Source: Solwaraspora sp. WMMD792
GTDB taxonomy: Bacteria > Actinomycetota > Actinomycetes > Mycobacteriales > Micromonosporaceae
Reading direction: 5' to 3'
NCBI RefSeq assembly: GCF_029626105.1
Contig: NZ_JARUBH010000009.1
Coordinates: forward strand, 1,178,001-1,242,000
DNA: 64,000 bases
Part shown: positions 46,198 to 54,469 of the stretch, in pieces
Layout of the letters: each line of letters starts with the position of its first letter
Position numbering within the stretch: the first letter of the stretch is position 1
Position numbers and translations under genes: made by a program
Notes under the pieces: model-generated
The model's input: the letters and a program-made list of their open reading frames with translations, nothing else
Databases searched by the model: none
What the model was told of the DNA's origin: nothing

Positions 46198-47724
46198 ATG
46201 CCCACGATCCCCGCACCTCCGGCAGGTCCGGTGCCGGCCACGCCACGGCCACGTCACGCGCCCTTCCGGCGCAGGCGGGCCTCGCTCATCGCCGTCGGGC
46301 TGACCGTCGGCGTCCTCCTGGCCGGCGGCGTGATCGCCGCCGCGCCGCCCCCCGCCTCCGCCGCCACCGTCGACACCACCGCCTGGTACGTGCTCGTCGC
46401 CCGGCACAGCGGCAAGGCCCTCGACGTGTACGAGCGGGCCACCGGCGACGGTGCCCGGATCGTGCAGTGGTCGCGCAACGACGGTGCCTGGCAGCAGTGG
46501 CAGTTCGTCGACGCCGGCAACGGCTACTACCGGCTCCGGTCCCGGCACAGCGGCAAAGTTCTCGACGTGCGCGACTCGTCGACGGCCGACGGCGCGGACG
46601 TCGTCCAGTGGAGCGACGTCGACCGGGCCAGCCAGCAGTGGCGGCTCGCCGACTCCGACGCCGGCCACGTACGGCTGATCAACCGCAACAGCGGCAAGGC
46701 GCTCGACGTGTGGGAACGCTCGATCGCCGACGGCGCCCGGATCAGCCAGTGGACCGACTGGAACGGCACCAACCAGCAGTGGCAGCTGGTCCGGGTCGAC
46801 GCTCCCGGCACACCTACCCCCACCCCTGGCGTTCCGCCCGGCTCCTACCCGGACCCGATGCGGGTCACCGGGGACACCGGGGTGCACGACCCGAGCATGA
46901 TCCGTCGGCCGACCGGTGGCTACCTGATGGCGCACACCGGCAACGACGTGGCGCTGAAGACGTCCACCGACCGGGTCAGCTTCCGCAACGCCGGGTCGGT
47001 CTTCCCCGGCGGCGCGCCGTGGACCACCCCGTACACCGGCGGCAGCCGCAACCTGTGGGCGCCGGACCTGTCGTTCCACGACAACCGGTACTACCTGTAC
47101 TACTCGGCGTCGACGTTCGGGTCGAACCGGTCCGCCATCTTCCTGGCCACCAGCTCCACCGGCGCCTCCGGCAGCTGGACCAACCAGGGGTTGGTCGTCG
47201 AGTCGCAGAGCTCGGACACCTTCAACGCCATCGACCCGAACCTGATCGTTGACGACCAGGGCCGCTGGTGGCTGAGCTTCGGATCGTTCTGGTCCGGGAT
47301 CAAGATGATCGCCATCGACCCCAGCACCGGCCGGCGGTCCGGTTCGGTGATGCACAGCCTCGCCGGCCGTGGCGGCGGGGCGATCGAGGCGCCGACGCTG
47401 GTCAGGCGGGGCAGCTACTACTACCTGTACGTCTCCTTCGACCGGTGCTGTCAGGGCGCGGCCAGCACGTACCGGGTGATGGTCGGCCGGTCGACCAGCG
47501 TCACCGGTCCGTTCACCGACCGGTCCGGCAACCTGCTCACCGCTGGCGGTGGCACCCAGATCCTGGCCGGCCACGGCGGCGTCAACGGACCCGGTCATCA
47601 GGCGGTGCTCGCCGACGCCGACGGCGACTACCTCGTCTACCACTACTACGCGAACAACGGTGCCGCGCTGCTCGGCATCAACCGGATCGGCTACGACGCG
47701 GCCGGCTGGCCCTACCTGTACTGA
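46198..47724 (+). CDS. Secreted GH43 endo-arabinanase with N-terminal ricin-type CBM13
   Basis: This 508-residue protein has an Arg-rich signal anchor or signal peptide (cleaved near ASA-AT at 55). A ricin-B/CBM13 trefoil with three repeats follows (60-200; HSGKALDVYERATGDGA and QQWQF motifs). A short TPTPTP linker leads to a GH43 domain of the arabinan endo-1,5-alpha-L-arabinosidase group. The catalytic triad is Asp231 (GVHDPSM), Asp346 (NAIDPNL) and Glu397 (AIEAPTL). AAAGGAAG precedes the ATG. It cuts arabinan side chains of pectin. The ricin domain precedes the enzyme, whereas it is more often at the C terminus. Confidence 0.92.
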   Translation: MPTIPAPPAGPVPATPRPRHAPFRRRRASLIAVGLTVGVLLAGGVIAAAPPPASAATVDTTAWYVLVARHSGKALDVYERATGDGARIVQWSRNDGAWQQWQFVDAGNGYYRLRSRHSGKVLDVRDSSTADGADVVQWSDVDRASQQWRLADSDAGHVRLINRNSGKALDVWERSIADGARISQWTDWNGTNQQWQLVRVDAPGTPTPTPGVPPGSYPDPMRVTGDTGVHDPSMIRRPTGGYLMAHTGNDVALKTSTDRVSFRNAGSVFPGGAPWTTPYTGGSRNLWAPDLSFHDNRYYLYYSASTFGSNRSAIFLATSSTGASGSWTNQGLVVESQSSDTFNAIDPNLIVDDQGRWWLSFGSFWSGIKMIAIDPSTGRRSGSVMHSLAGRGGGAIEAPTLVRRGSYYYLYVSFDRCCQGAASTYRVMVGRSTSVTGPFTDRSGNLLTAGGGTQILAGHGGVNGPGHQAVLADADGDYLVYHYYANNGAALLGINRIGYDAAGWPYLY

Positions 47725-47756
47725 CCGCCAGGTCCACGAGTGTCGGGTCGGCTCGG

Positions 47757-48464
47757 TCAGTCGGTCACCGACAGATCGATGGTGTGCGCGGCGTGGTTCG
47801 CCTTGGCGGCCAGGTAGCGGACGTTCGCGGCGGAGACGTGCACGCCGGTGGGGACCTGCTCGGTCACCGTGACGCCGAGCCGGGTGAGCTGCGCCGCCTT
47901 GTCCGGATTGTTGCTGAGCAGGGCCACCCGGTGCACGCCGAGCGCGAGCAGCATCTGCGCCGCGACCGTGTAGTCGCGCTCGTCCTCACCCCGGCCCAGC
48001 GCCACGTTCGCCTCGAACGTGTCCAGCCCGGCGTCCTGCAGCGCGTAGGCGTCGAGCTTGGCGTACAGCCCGATGCCCCGCCCTTCCTGCCGCAGATAGA
48101 GCAGGAAGCCGCCGTGAGCGGCGATCCGCTCCACCGCCTCCCGCAGTTGCGGGCCGCAGTCACACCGCTGACTGCCGAACACGTCGCCGGTCAGGCACTC
48201 GCTGTGCGGGCGTACCAGAGGCGGGTCGCCACCGTCGGCGGCCCGGTCCAACGCCCGGTCCCAGTCGCCCAGACCCAGCGCCACGTGCTCGCGTCGGTCG
48301 GTCAGGCCGTCGAAGGTGAAGACCCGGGCGCTGGCGGTGTAGCCGTCGGCGAACCGCAGCGGCACCGTCACCTGCCGGCGGACCGTCGCCGTCGGCGCGG
48401 GACCCGTCCCGTTGGTGGCGGCGCGCTTACCGTTGACCGGAGCGTGGGGCGGCGGTTCAAGCAT
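47757..48464 (-). CDS. ribA: GTP cyclohydrolase II
   Basis: This 235-residue protein is a stand-alone GTP cyclohydrolase II without a DHBP synthase domain. The zinc site HSECLTGDVFGSQRCDCG and the GTP/catalytic segment RQEGRGIGLYAKLDAYALQD are intact. GTP is opened to 2,5-diamino-6-ribosylamino-4-pyrimidinone phosphate with loss of formate and pyrophosphate. ATG at 48464 was chosen because AGGAC is upstream and the earlier frame has no family similarity. It is divergent from a RibD-type reductase and next to a PTPS/GT/MT operon. No ribE, ribH or lumazine genes are present, so it probably serves a special pathway and not bulk riboflavin. Confidence 0.93.
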   Translation of the reverse strand: MLEPPPHAPVNGKRAATNGTGPAPTATVRRQVTVPLRFADGYTASARVFTFDGLTDRREHVALGLGDWDRALDRAADGGDPPLVRPHSECLTGDVFGSQRCDCGPQLREAVERIAAHGGFLLYLRQEGRGIGLYAKLDAYALQDAGLDTFEANVALGRGEDERDYTVAAQMLLALGVHRVALLSNNPDKAAQLTRLGVTVTEQVPTGVHVSAANVRYLAAKANHAAHTIDLSVTD

Positions 48465-48598
48465 CGTACGTCCTATCGGTGATGTGCTGCGCAGAGCGTC
48501 GGCACCGGTCCGGCCGGCACCGACACATGAGCCGTACGGGAGAATGTGTGCCGGCCTCGCATGCAGGCTATCTTTCGGTCGTCGAGGAGGTGCCATCA

Positions 48599-49291
48599 GT
48601 GGTTGAGCGACCCTACGTCCTGCTCAGCTGCGGCATGTCGATCGACGGATATCTGGACAACGCGAGCGGGCGGCGCCTGCTGCTGTCCAACGACGCCGAC
48701 TTCGACCGGGTCGACGCGGTACGCGCCGACTGCGACGCGATCCTGGTCGGGGCCGGCACGGTGCGCCGCGACGACCCTCGGTTGCTGGTCCGGTCGGCGG
48801 ACCGCCGGCGTCGGCGGGTGGCCGCCGGCCACCCACCCACCCCGATGAAGGTCACCGTCACCGGCAGCGCCGACCTCGACCCGAAGGCGCGGTTCTTCAC
48901 CGTCGGCGACGTCGACAAGGTCGTGTACTGCGCCACGGCGAGCCTGGGCAGCGCCCGCACCCGGCTCGCCGGGCTCGCCACCGTCGTCGACTGCGGTGAC
49001 CCGGTCGACCTGCGACGGGTCGTCGGCGACCTGCATGTCCGGGGCGTCGGCCGGTTGATGGTCGAAGGCGGCGGACGGGTGCACACCCAGTTCCTCACCG
49101 CCGGCCTGGCCGACGAACTGCACCTGGTGGTCGCCCCGATCTTCGTCGGCGACTCCCGGGCACCCCGGTTCGTCGGCGACGGCAGCTTCCCGTGGCACGC
49201 CGACCGGCGGGCGACGCTGGTCGAGGTCCGCCAGATCGGCGACGTGGCCCTGCTGCGCTACGCCCTGTCGTCCCGGTTCGGCGAGCAGTAG
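48599..49291 (+). CDS. RibD C-terminal domain reductase
   Basis: This 230-residue NADPH-dependent reductase belongs to the RibD C-terminal/dihydrofolate reductase superfamily. Markers are LSCGMSIDGYLD, GAGTVRRDDPRLLVR and LMVEGGGRVH. It lacks the deaminase half of bifunctional RibD. It probably reduces the ribosyl group of the pyrimidine made by the divergent ribA gene product. GTG at 48599 has GAGGAGG eight bases upstream and starts the conserved region. It is convergent with the flippase-like gene. Confidence 0.88.
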   Translation: MVERPYVLLSCGMSIDGYLDNASGRRLLLSNDADFDRVDAVRADCDAILVGAGTVRRDDPRLLVRSADRRRRRVAAGHPPTPMKVTVTGSADLDPKARFFTVGDVDKVVYCATASLGSARTRLAGLATVVDCGDPVDLRRVVGDLHVRGVGRLMVEGGGRVHTQFLTAGLADELHLVVAPIFVGDSRAPRFVGDGSFPWHADRRATLVEVRQIGDVALLRYALSSRFGEQ

Positions 49292-49326
49292 CCGACCAGC
49301 CCGTCCCGCCATCACGTTGCTGGCCG

Positions 49327-50346
49327 TCACGTCGCCGGACGTGGTCGCAGGCGTAGCCGCAGCCGCAGCGGCGGCCGTTGCCGGACCGCCGGCAGCCGGC
49401 GCACCCAGCGGACCGCCAGCACACCAGCACCCGGCAGGCTCGCCGTCAACGCCAGCAGGCCGTACACCACCGCGACGGTCAACCCGAGGCCCGCGCCGAG
49501 CCCGGCCGCACCGAACGCCCACGCGGTCACCCCTTCCCGCGGTCCCCAGCCGCCGACGTTCAACGGCACCGCCATCGCCAACAACGCCAGCACCATCAAC
49601 GGTGCCAGCTGGTGCAGCGGCGCCGTCGACCCGGCGGCGCGGGCCGCGACCAGGAAGGTGGCGAGGTGACCGGCTAGCGCGGCGACCGACAGCAACGCCA
49701 CCCCCGGCCAGGTCCGTCGGGCCAGCAGACCGCTGCGCAGGTCGGCGACGGTCCGCCCGACCGCGCGGGTCCACCAGGACCCGCCGGACCCGGCGGCTGC
49801 CGTTCGACGGACCCGTGGCCGACGGCGGCGTACCGCCACGAACAGCGCCACCATCAGCGCGGCCGCCGCGACCACGGCCGCTGCGACCTGAGCCGCGGTG
49901 ACCAGCCGTGCGGGTGCCGGCACCGGCAGCGTCAGCAGCACCCCCGCGGCGACCGCGAACAGCACCAGCTGACCGGCGGTCCGTTCCAGCACCACCGCGC
50001 GTACCCCCCGGCCCACGTCGGCCACCTCCCGGCCGTGCCGGACCGCGCGGTGCACGTCACCCAGCACCCCACCGGGCAGCGCGGCGTTGAGGAAAATCGC
50101 CCGGTAGTAGTCGGCGACCGCCCCGGCCAGCGGCAGCGCCAGCCCCATCCCCCGGGCGACCAGGCACCACCGCCAAGCGCTGCAGACCGTGGTCAGCAGC
50201 CCGATCCCGACCGCCAGCAGCAGCACCCGCGCGTCGATCACCCGCATTCCGTCCAGGAACGCGTTGGTGCCGAGCCGCCAGGCCAGCAGCCCCAGGATGG
50301 TCACCCCACCGGTCAGTCGCAGCCAGGCCCAGACCTTGCCCTTCAC
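49327..50346 (-). CDS. LPG-synthase-type (UPF0104) membrane protein
   Basis: This 339-residue integral membrane protein has about eight spans and matches the lysylphosphatidylglycerol synthase transmembrane/UPF0104 family. The markers are RAIFLNAALPGGVLGDVHRA and VPLNVGGWGPREG. Family members flip or transfer lipid-linked groups; MprF uses this domain as a lipid flippase. The C terminus is Arg-rich and cytoplasmic. It is downstream of the methyltransferase gene in the same direction, with a 146-bp gap, so it may have its own promoter. The start is GTG. In this cluster it may move the final product or a lipid-linked intermediate. Confidence 0.85.
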   Translation of the reverse strand: MKGKVWAWLRLTGGVTILGLLAWRLGTNAFLDGMRVIDARVLLLAVGIGLLTTVCSAWRWCLVARGMGLALPLAGAVADYYRAIFLNAALPGGVLGDVHRAVRHGREVADVGRGVRAVVLERTAGQLVLFAVAAGVLLTLPVPAPARLVTAAQVAAAVVAAAALMVALFVAVRRRRPRVRRTAAAGSGGSWWTRAVGRTVADLRSGLLARRTWPGVALLSVAALAGHLATFLVAARAAGSTAPLHQLAPLMVLALLAMAVPLNVGGWGPREGVTAWAFGAAGLGAGLGLTVAVVYGLLALTASLPGAGVLAVRWVRRLPAVRQRPPLRLRLRLRPRPAT

Positions 50347-50492
50347 TGTGCGTCACGGCCGGTGCCGGCCGTGCGCAACGGGCTCTTCGCCCTGTGCATT
50401 ACGTGCCCCCCTCGATGAGCCTCCGCCGACAGATACGCGGCGGTGTCGCCTCCGGTTCACCTGCCCGGCACCGGAAGTACGCTGTGCAGACC

Positions 50493-51320
50493 TCAGCCGG
50501 GCACGACCAACATGTCCCGGTGTTCCACGGTGACCCCCAGTTCACCGGCGGCGGCAGCGGCGAGCCGGCGGCGCCGGTAGCCCTCCGGCCGGGCGGCCAG
50601 CTCCGGCCGCTGCTCGTACGCCGCCGCGATCCAGCCGTCCAGCCACCGTTCGGTCAGCTCGGCCCGCTCGGGGCCGAGCAGCCACGGACTGGGCCGCACC
50701 AGCACGGTGGCCCCGTGCCGGGTGAACGCCTCGGTCGCCGCCTCCACCGCCGACGGGCCGAGTAGCGGCCGACCCGCACTGTGCCGCCGCTGATGCTCGT
50801 TGAACGCGGCCGTCAGCTCACCGTCGAGCGGGTCGGCGGGATCGAACCGTACCTCACCGACCACGGTCAGGGTCAGCAACGCCGGACAGGCGACCGCCCG
50901 GACGGTCGCCGCCAGCCGGTCCACCTCGTCGGCGGTGAGCAGGTCCAGCAGGGCCGACGCGGTGACCAGGTCGGCGCCGGCGAGGTCGTCGACGGTGAGC
51001 GCGGTGAGGTCGTCGCGGCGTGCCGTCGCGGTGACCGGTGCGCCGTCGGACGCCGCCGGGGCCATCCGGGCCTCGGCATGGCGCAGCAGTTCGCGGTCGC
51101 GGTCGTGCAGCACCCAGCGCTGGGCACCGGGCAGCTGCGGGGCCAGCCACCGGCCCATCGACCCGGTGCCGCAGCCGAGGTCGTGTATCTCGGTGCGGGC
51201 GGCGCCGGTCAGCAGCCGGCGTACCTCGGCGACCAGTTCCGCCGAGCGCGCCTGCGCGTCCGCGGGCTCCCGCAGCCCCAACCACGCCGGGCTGTACCCG
51301 GCCGACTCGATCGTCTCCAT
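50493..51320 (-). CDS. Class I SAM-dependent methyltransferase
   Basis: This 275-residue methyltransferase has motif I IHDLGCGTGSMGRWL near residue 45, acidic loop VLHDRDRELL, and motif IV-like ADLVTASALLDLL. GGAGG lies upstream of the ATG. It follows the GT4 gene by 33 bp, in the operon MDR-PTPS-GT-MT. It probably methylates the glycosylated or reduced pterin-like product; the substrate is unknown. Confidence 0.87.
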   Translation of the reverse strand: METIESAGYSPAWLGLREPADAQARSAELVAEVRRLLTGAARTEIHDLGCGTGSMGRWLAPQLPGAQRWVLHDRDRELLRHAEARMAPAASDGAPVTATARRDDLTALTVDDLAGADLVTASALLDLLTADEVDRLAATVRAVACPALLTLTVVGEVRFDPADPLDGELTAAFNEHQRRHSAGRPLLGPSAVEAATEAFTRHGATVLVRPSPWLLGPERAELTERWLDGWIAAAYEQRPELAARPEGYRRRRLAAAAAGELGVTVEHRDMLVVPG

Positions 51321-51353
51321 GAAGTCTCCCTCCGCTGGGGCGGGGCGCCGTCG

Positions 51354-52421
51354 TCAGCGCCGACTCAGTTCGTGTAGTACCGCACCGACTGCGGCGGCCG
51401 TGTCCGCCCAGTCGGGCAGCCCGGCCCGGCGCGCGACGGCGGCCGCCCGCAACCGCTCCCGCTCGCCGCCGTCGGTCAGCCAGCGGCGTACCGCCGCACC
51501 GAGCGCCGCCGGGTCGGCGGGCGGCACCAGCCGGCCCGGTCGCTCACCCGTGTCGGTGCGACCCAGTGCCTGCGGCACCCCGCCGACGCCGCTGGCCAGC
51601 ACCGGGATGCCGCAGGCCAGCGCCTCGGTGACCACCATGCCGTACGTCTCGGCATGCGACGGCAGGATCAGCAGATCGGCGTCGGCGTACGTGCCGGCCA
51701 ACGTCGCCGCCGCGCGGGGCCCGGCCAGCGTGACACGGTCCCCGAGCCGGTGGTACGCGATCCGCTGCCGGACCCGGTCGACGTACGCGGCGGCGGTCAG
51801 CGCTCCCACGCAGACACATTCCCAGTCCAGGTCGGTGACGGTGGCGAGCGCCTCGACGAGCACGTCGTGGCCCTTACGGGGGGTGACCGACGCGACGCAG
51901 AGCAGCCGTCGGCCGGCCGGGTCCCGGTTCGCCAGGGGCGCCGGTGCGACGCCCGGCACCGCCACCCGGATCCGGTCGGCGGCCAGACCGTGGCGGGCGG
52001 CGAGTTGGCGGGCCGTCGCGTCGCTGGTGGCGATCACCGCCGCCGCCGAGCCGAGCGCCGCGCGTTCGGCCAGGTCCAGCTCGGCAGCCTCGGCCGGGTC
52101 CAGCCCGGTCTCGTCGGCCAATGGCAGGTGGACCAGCACGGCCAGCCGCAGCCGGTCAGCGTGCGGTCCGATCACCTCGGGCACCCCACAGGCGACCAGA
52201 CCGTCGATCAGCACCACCGTGCCGTCGGCCAGGGTGGCGAGGAGGTCGGCGAGCGCGGCCCGGCTGGTCCGGTCCGGGCACGGCCAGTCACCGGGGAGAG
52301 CGATCTCGCGCGCCGGCCATCCGGCCGCGGCCAGACCGGTGCAGACCTGCCGGTCGTAGACGTTGCCGCCGCTGGGGGCGGTCGGATCGTCCACGTTGCC
52401 GGGCAGCACCACGACGACCAT
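51354..52421 (-). CDS. GT4-family glycosyltransferase
   Basis: This 355-residue GT-B fold enzyme of family GT4 has N-terminal VVVVLPGNVDDPTAPSGGN and CVASVTPRKGHDVLVEAL (the domain-2 start). The nucleotide-sugar loop is LILPSHAETYGMVVTEALA, with the E-x7-E motif. ATG at 52421 was chosen because it lies five bases after the PTPS-homologue stop and begins the Rossmann strand; the upstream frame lies inside the PTPS gene. It would attach a sugar to the pathway intermediate. No nucleotide-sugar synthesis gene is close by. Confidence 0.9.
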   Translation of the reverse strand: MVVVVLPGNVDDPTAPSGGNVYDRQVCTGLAAAGWPAREIALPGDWPCPDRTSRAALADLLATLADGTVVLIDGLVACGVPEVIGPHADRLRLAVLVHLPLADETGLDPAEAAELDLAERAALGSAAAVIATSDATARQLAARHGLAADRIRVAVPGVAPAPLANRDPAGRRLLCVASVTPRKGHDVLVEALATVTDLDWECVCVGALTAAAYVDRVRQRIAYHRLGDRVTLAGPRAAATLAGTYADADLLILPSHAETYGMVVTEALACGIPVLASGVGGVPQALGRTDTGERPGRLVPPADPAALGAAVRRWLTDGGERERLRAAAVARRAGLPDWADTAAAVGAVLHELSRR

Positions 52422-52426
52422 CGACG

Positions 52427-52825
52427 TCAGAGCGCCCGCTCGTAGCTCGCCCAGGCGATGTGCGACTCGTGCAGGGTGACGCCGATTCCGGTCAAACCAC
52501 GGGCACCGGCACCGAGATCGCCCGCGTGCACCCGGTCGGCCAGCCGGTCGGCGATCAACTTGGCCAGCCATTCGGTGGAGGTGTTGATCCCCGCGAACGC
52601 CGGCTCGTCGTCGAGGTTGCGGTAGTTCAACTCGGCCAGTACGGCCTTGAGCTGCTCGGTGGCCAGGCCGATGTCGACGACGATGTTGTCGCTGTCGAGG
52701 TCGGTGCGCTTGAACGTGGCGTCGACGACGAAGGTGGCACCGTGCAGCCGTTGCGCCGGCCCGAACACGTCACCGGTGAAGCTGTGGGCGACCATGATGT
52801 GGTCACGTACGGTGACGCTGAACAT
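52427..52825 (-). CDS. Degenerate PTPS/QueD-fold protein lacking zinc and catalytic residues
   Basis: This 132-residue T-fold protein is homologous to 6-pyruvoyltetrahydropterin synthase and QueD. The first zinc His is kept (His14 in VAHSF) and the second (His28 in RLHGAT), but the third is Ala30. The catalytic Cys is replaced (Ala24), and the Asp-His pair of LDHxxLN is Asn67-Tyr68 (LNYRNLDD). The pterin-anchoring Glu120 ([11 protein letters not shown]) and NTSTEWLA are kept. A Streptomyces coelicolor homologue, SCO6650, is known to lack the zinc and triad and does not catalyse the PTPS reaction. GGAGG precedes the ATG. It lies three bases after the MDR gene. Confidence 0.9.
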   Translation of the reverse strand: MFSVTVRDHIMVAHSFTGDVFGPAQRLHGATFVVDATFKRTDLDSDNIVVDIGLATEQLKAVLAELNYRNLDDEPAFAGINTSTEWLAKLIADRLADRVHAGDLGAGARGLTGIGVTLHESHIAWASYERAL

Positions 52826-52828
52826 TTC

Positions 52829-53812
52829 TCATCCTCCAGTCGGGTAACGGATCACGTGGCACAACGCCGGCAACTCGCCGGCCGCCAGCCGGGGCAGCAC
52901 CTCGGGCAGGTCGGTGAAGTCGCTCTCACCGGTCAGCAGAGCGTCGAACCTCTCGTCGGCGAGCAGCTCCAGGGCGAGAGCCAGCCGTCCGGCGTACCCG
53001 TGCCGGTCGCGTCGGGCCGGGGCGACCCGGCCGACCTGGCTGCTGCGCACGGTCAACCGGCGGGAGTGGAAGTGTTCGCCGAGCGGCACGGTGACCGGGC
53101 GGTCGCCGTACCAGCTGAGGTCGACCACCGTGCCCTCGACGGCGAGCAACTCCAGCGACCGGGCCAGCCCGGCCGACGTGGCGCTGGCGTGGAACACCAG
53201 GTCGCACCCATCGGTGGCGGTGTCCGGGTGGGCGAAGCCGACGCCGAGCGCGGCGGCGGTCACGGCCCGTGCGGGGTCGACGTCGACCAGTTCGACCCGT
53301 ACGCCGGGGAACCGGGCGGCGAGCGCGGCGACGGCGCTGCCGACCATCCCGGCACCGACCACGGCGATCCGGTCGCCGAGCAGGGGAGCGGCGTCCCACA
53401 GGGCGTTGACCGCGGTCTCCACCGTGCCGGCGAGCACGGCGCGGCGGGCCGGCACGGTGTCCGGGACCACGGTGACCGCGTCGGCCGGCACGACGTAGCG
53501 GGTCTGATGCGGGTAGAGGCAGAAGACGGTACGTCCGACCAGGTCGGCCGGGCCCTGCTCGACCTGCCCGACGTTGAGGTATCCGTACTTGACCGGGGCG
53601 GGGAAGTCGCCGTCCTGGTACGGGGCGCGCATCGCGGCGTGCTGGCTGGGCGGCACCTCGCCCCGGAAGACCAGCGTCTCGGTGCCCCGGCTGAGCCCGG
53701 TGAACCGGGTCCGCACCAGGACCTCGCCGGGGCCGGGCGGATTGACCTCGACCGGCCGGATCTCGCCGGTGCCCGGGGTACGCAGCCAGAACGCCTGATC
53801 GCGCAGCGTCAT
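52829..53812 (-). CDS. MDR-superfamily oxidoreductase without zinc ligands
   Basis: This 327-residue medium-chain dehydrogenase/reductase has Rossmann motif IAVVGAGMVGSAVAALAAR near residue 150. The usual zinc-binding GHE and Cys residues are missing: the corresponding segments read TGLSRGTETLVFRG and VKYGYLNVGQV. This resembles the BchC-like/zinc-less branch. ATG at 53812 follows GGGGAG. It is the first gene of the MDR-PTPS-GT-MT operon and probably oxidises or reduces the sugar or side chain of the pathway compound. Confidence 0.83.
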   Translation of the reverse strand: MTLRDQAFWLRTPGTGEIRPVEVNPPGPGEVLVRTRFTGLSRGTETLVFRGEVPPSQHAAMRAPYQDGDFPAPVKYGYLNVGQVEQGPADLVGRTVFCLYPHQTRYVVPADAVTVVPDTVPARRAVLAGTVETAVNALWDAAPLLGDRIAVVGAGMVGSAVAALAARFPGVRVELVDVDPARAVTAAALGVGFAHPDTATDGCDLVFHASATSAGLARSLELLAVEGTVVDLSWYGDRPVTVPLGEHFHSRRLTVRSSQVGRVAPARRDRHGYAGRLALALELLADERFDALLTGESDFTDLPEVLPRLAAGELPALCHVIRYPTGG

Positions 53813-53910
53813 CGGCTTGTCTCCCCGTCTGTCAATCGTGCCTCGTCCCGGCGGCCCCGGGTAACCATAGCCGGGCACGGAGGGTGATTCCCCGTGATGG
53901 TCAGCGCAAA

Positions 53911-53926
53911 TTGCAGGTGAGTGCAA
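53911..53926. promoter_or_regulatory. Short inverted repeat before the cellulase pseudogene
   Basis: TTGCA and TGCAA flank GGTGAG, just before a TTGACA at 53931-53936. It could be a promoter-linked operator for the pseudogene or for the divergent MDR operon. The evidence is weak. Confidence 0.3.
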
Positions 53927-53998
53927 AAGGTTGACAGATCGATGTATGGCGATTGATTGTGGCGCTGTCGGGGTTGTTCCGAGATCCGGGGGATACAC

Positions 53999-54391
53999 AT
54001 GCGACGCTCCATCGCGGCGGCGACCGCCTGCCTGCTGGCGGCCACCGGCGGGTTGCTCGGGCTCGTGTCGCGGCCCGCCCACGCGGCGTCTTCCTGCACG
54101 GTCGACTACTAGGTGACCAGGGAATGGTCGACCGGGTTCGTCGCCCGGATGACACTGACCAACCTGGGCCCGCCGGTCTCCACCTGGCGACTCACCTTCA
54201 CCCCGGGCGCCCGACAGACCATCAACTCCGCGTACCGGCAGGTGCCGCCCGGTCTCGTCCTGAGCCCGCTCGCCTGGCCGTACGAGCTGCGCTCCGACGC
54301 CGGGGCGTACCACCTGGACACCGGCGACTCGGTGCGGGTGCAGTTCAGTGGCAACTACTCCGTGGCCAACCCGCCACCGACGAGCTACCGG
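53999..54391 (+). pseudogene. GH5 cellulase pseudogene, 5' part: signal peptide and broken CBM2
   Basis: From ATG 53999 the frame gives a good signal peptide (RRSIAAATACLLAATG to AHA) and the first residues of a CBM2 (SSCTVDY). It then meets an in-frame TAG at 54110-54112 (codon 38). The same frame continues with REWSTGFVARMTLTNLG and FSGNYSVANPPPTSYR, clearly the rest of the CBM2. An IS605-type element interrupts it at about 54391. The module resumes beyond the element at 56167. Two independent lesions show the gene is dead. Confidence 0.85.
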
Positions 54392-54407
54392 AATGCGGGC
54401 CAGTGCT

Positions 54408-54423
54408 CCGGCCTTCAGGCCGG
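54408..54423. other. Left-end subterminal hairpin of the IS605-type element
   Basis: CCGGCC-TTCA-GGCCGG is a perfect 6-bp stem with a 4-nt loop. It fits the hairpin that TnpA recognises in single-stranded form. Confidence 0.65.
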
Positions 54424-54469
54424 GGGTGAAGGCCCGCGCTGGGAGGGCCGCCAGGGTCCGAGCAGTGCT

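Noticed and set aside
45544-47643. Minus-strand open frame of about 700 codons opposite the PQQ dehydrogenase and arabinanase
   Set aside because: It spans two well-supported genes and their gap and has only biased composition.
47757-48596. Longer ribA frame starting at 48596
   Set aside because: The extra residues overlap the divergent reductase start region and do not resemble GTP cyclohydrolase II.
47725-48598. FMN riboswitch near ribA
   Set aside because: The gap between ribA and the reductase is only 134 bp and lacks the conserved FMN-element segments.
41751-53936. TTGACAGAT shared upstream of the CBM2-DUF3237 gene and the cellulase pseudogene as a common operator
   Set aside because: The shared bases are mainly a -35 hexamer and the flanks differ, so ordinary promoters explain it.
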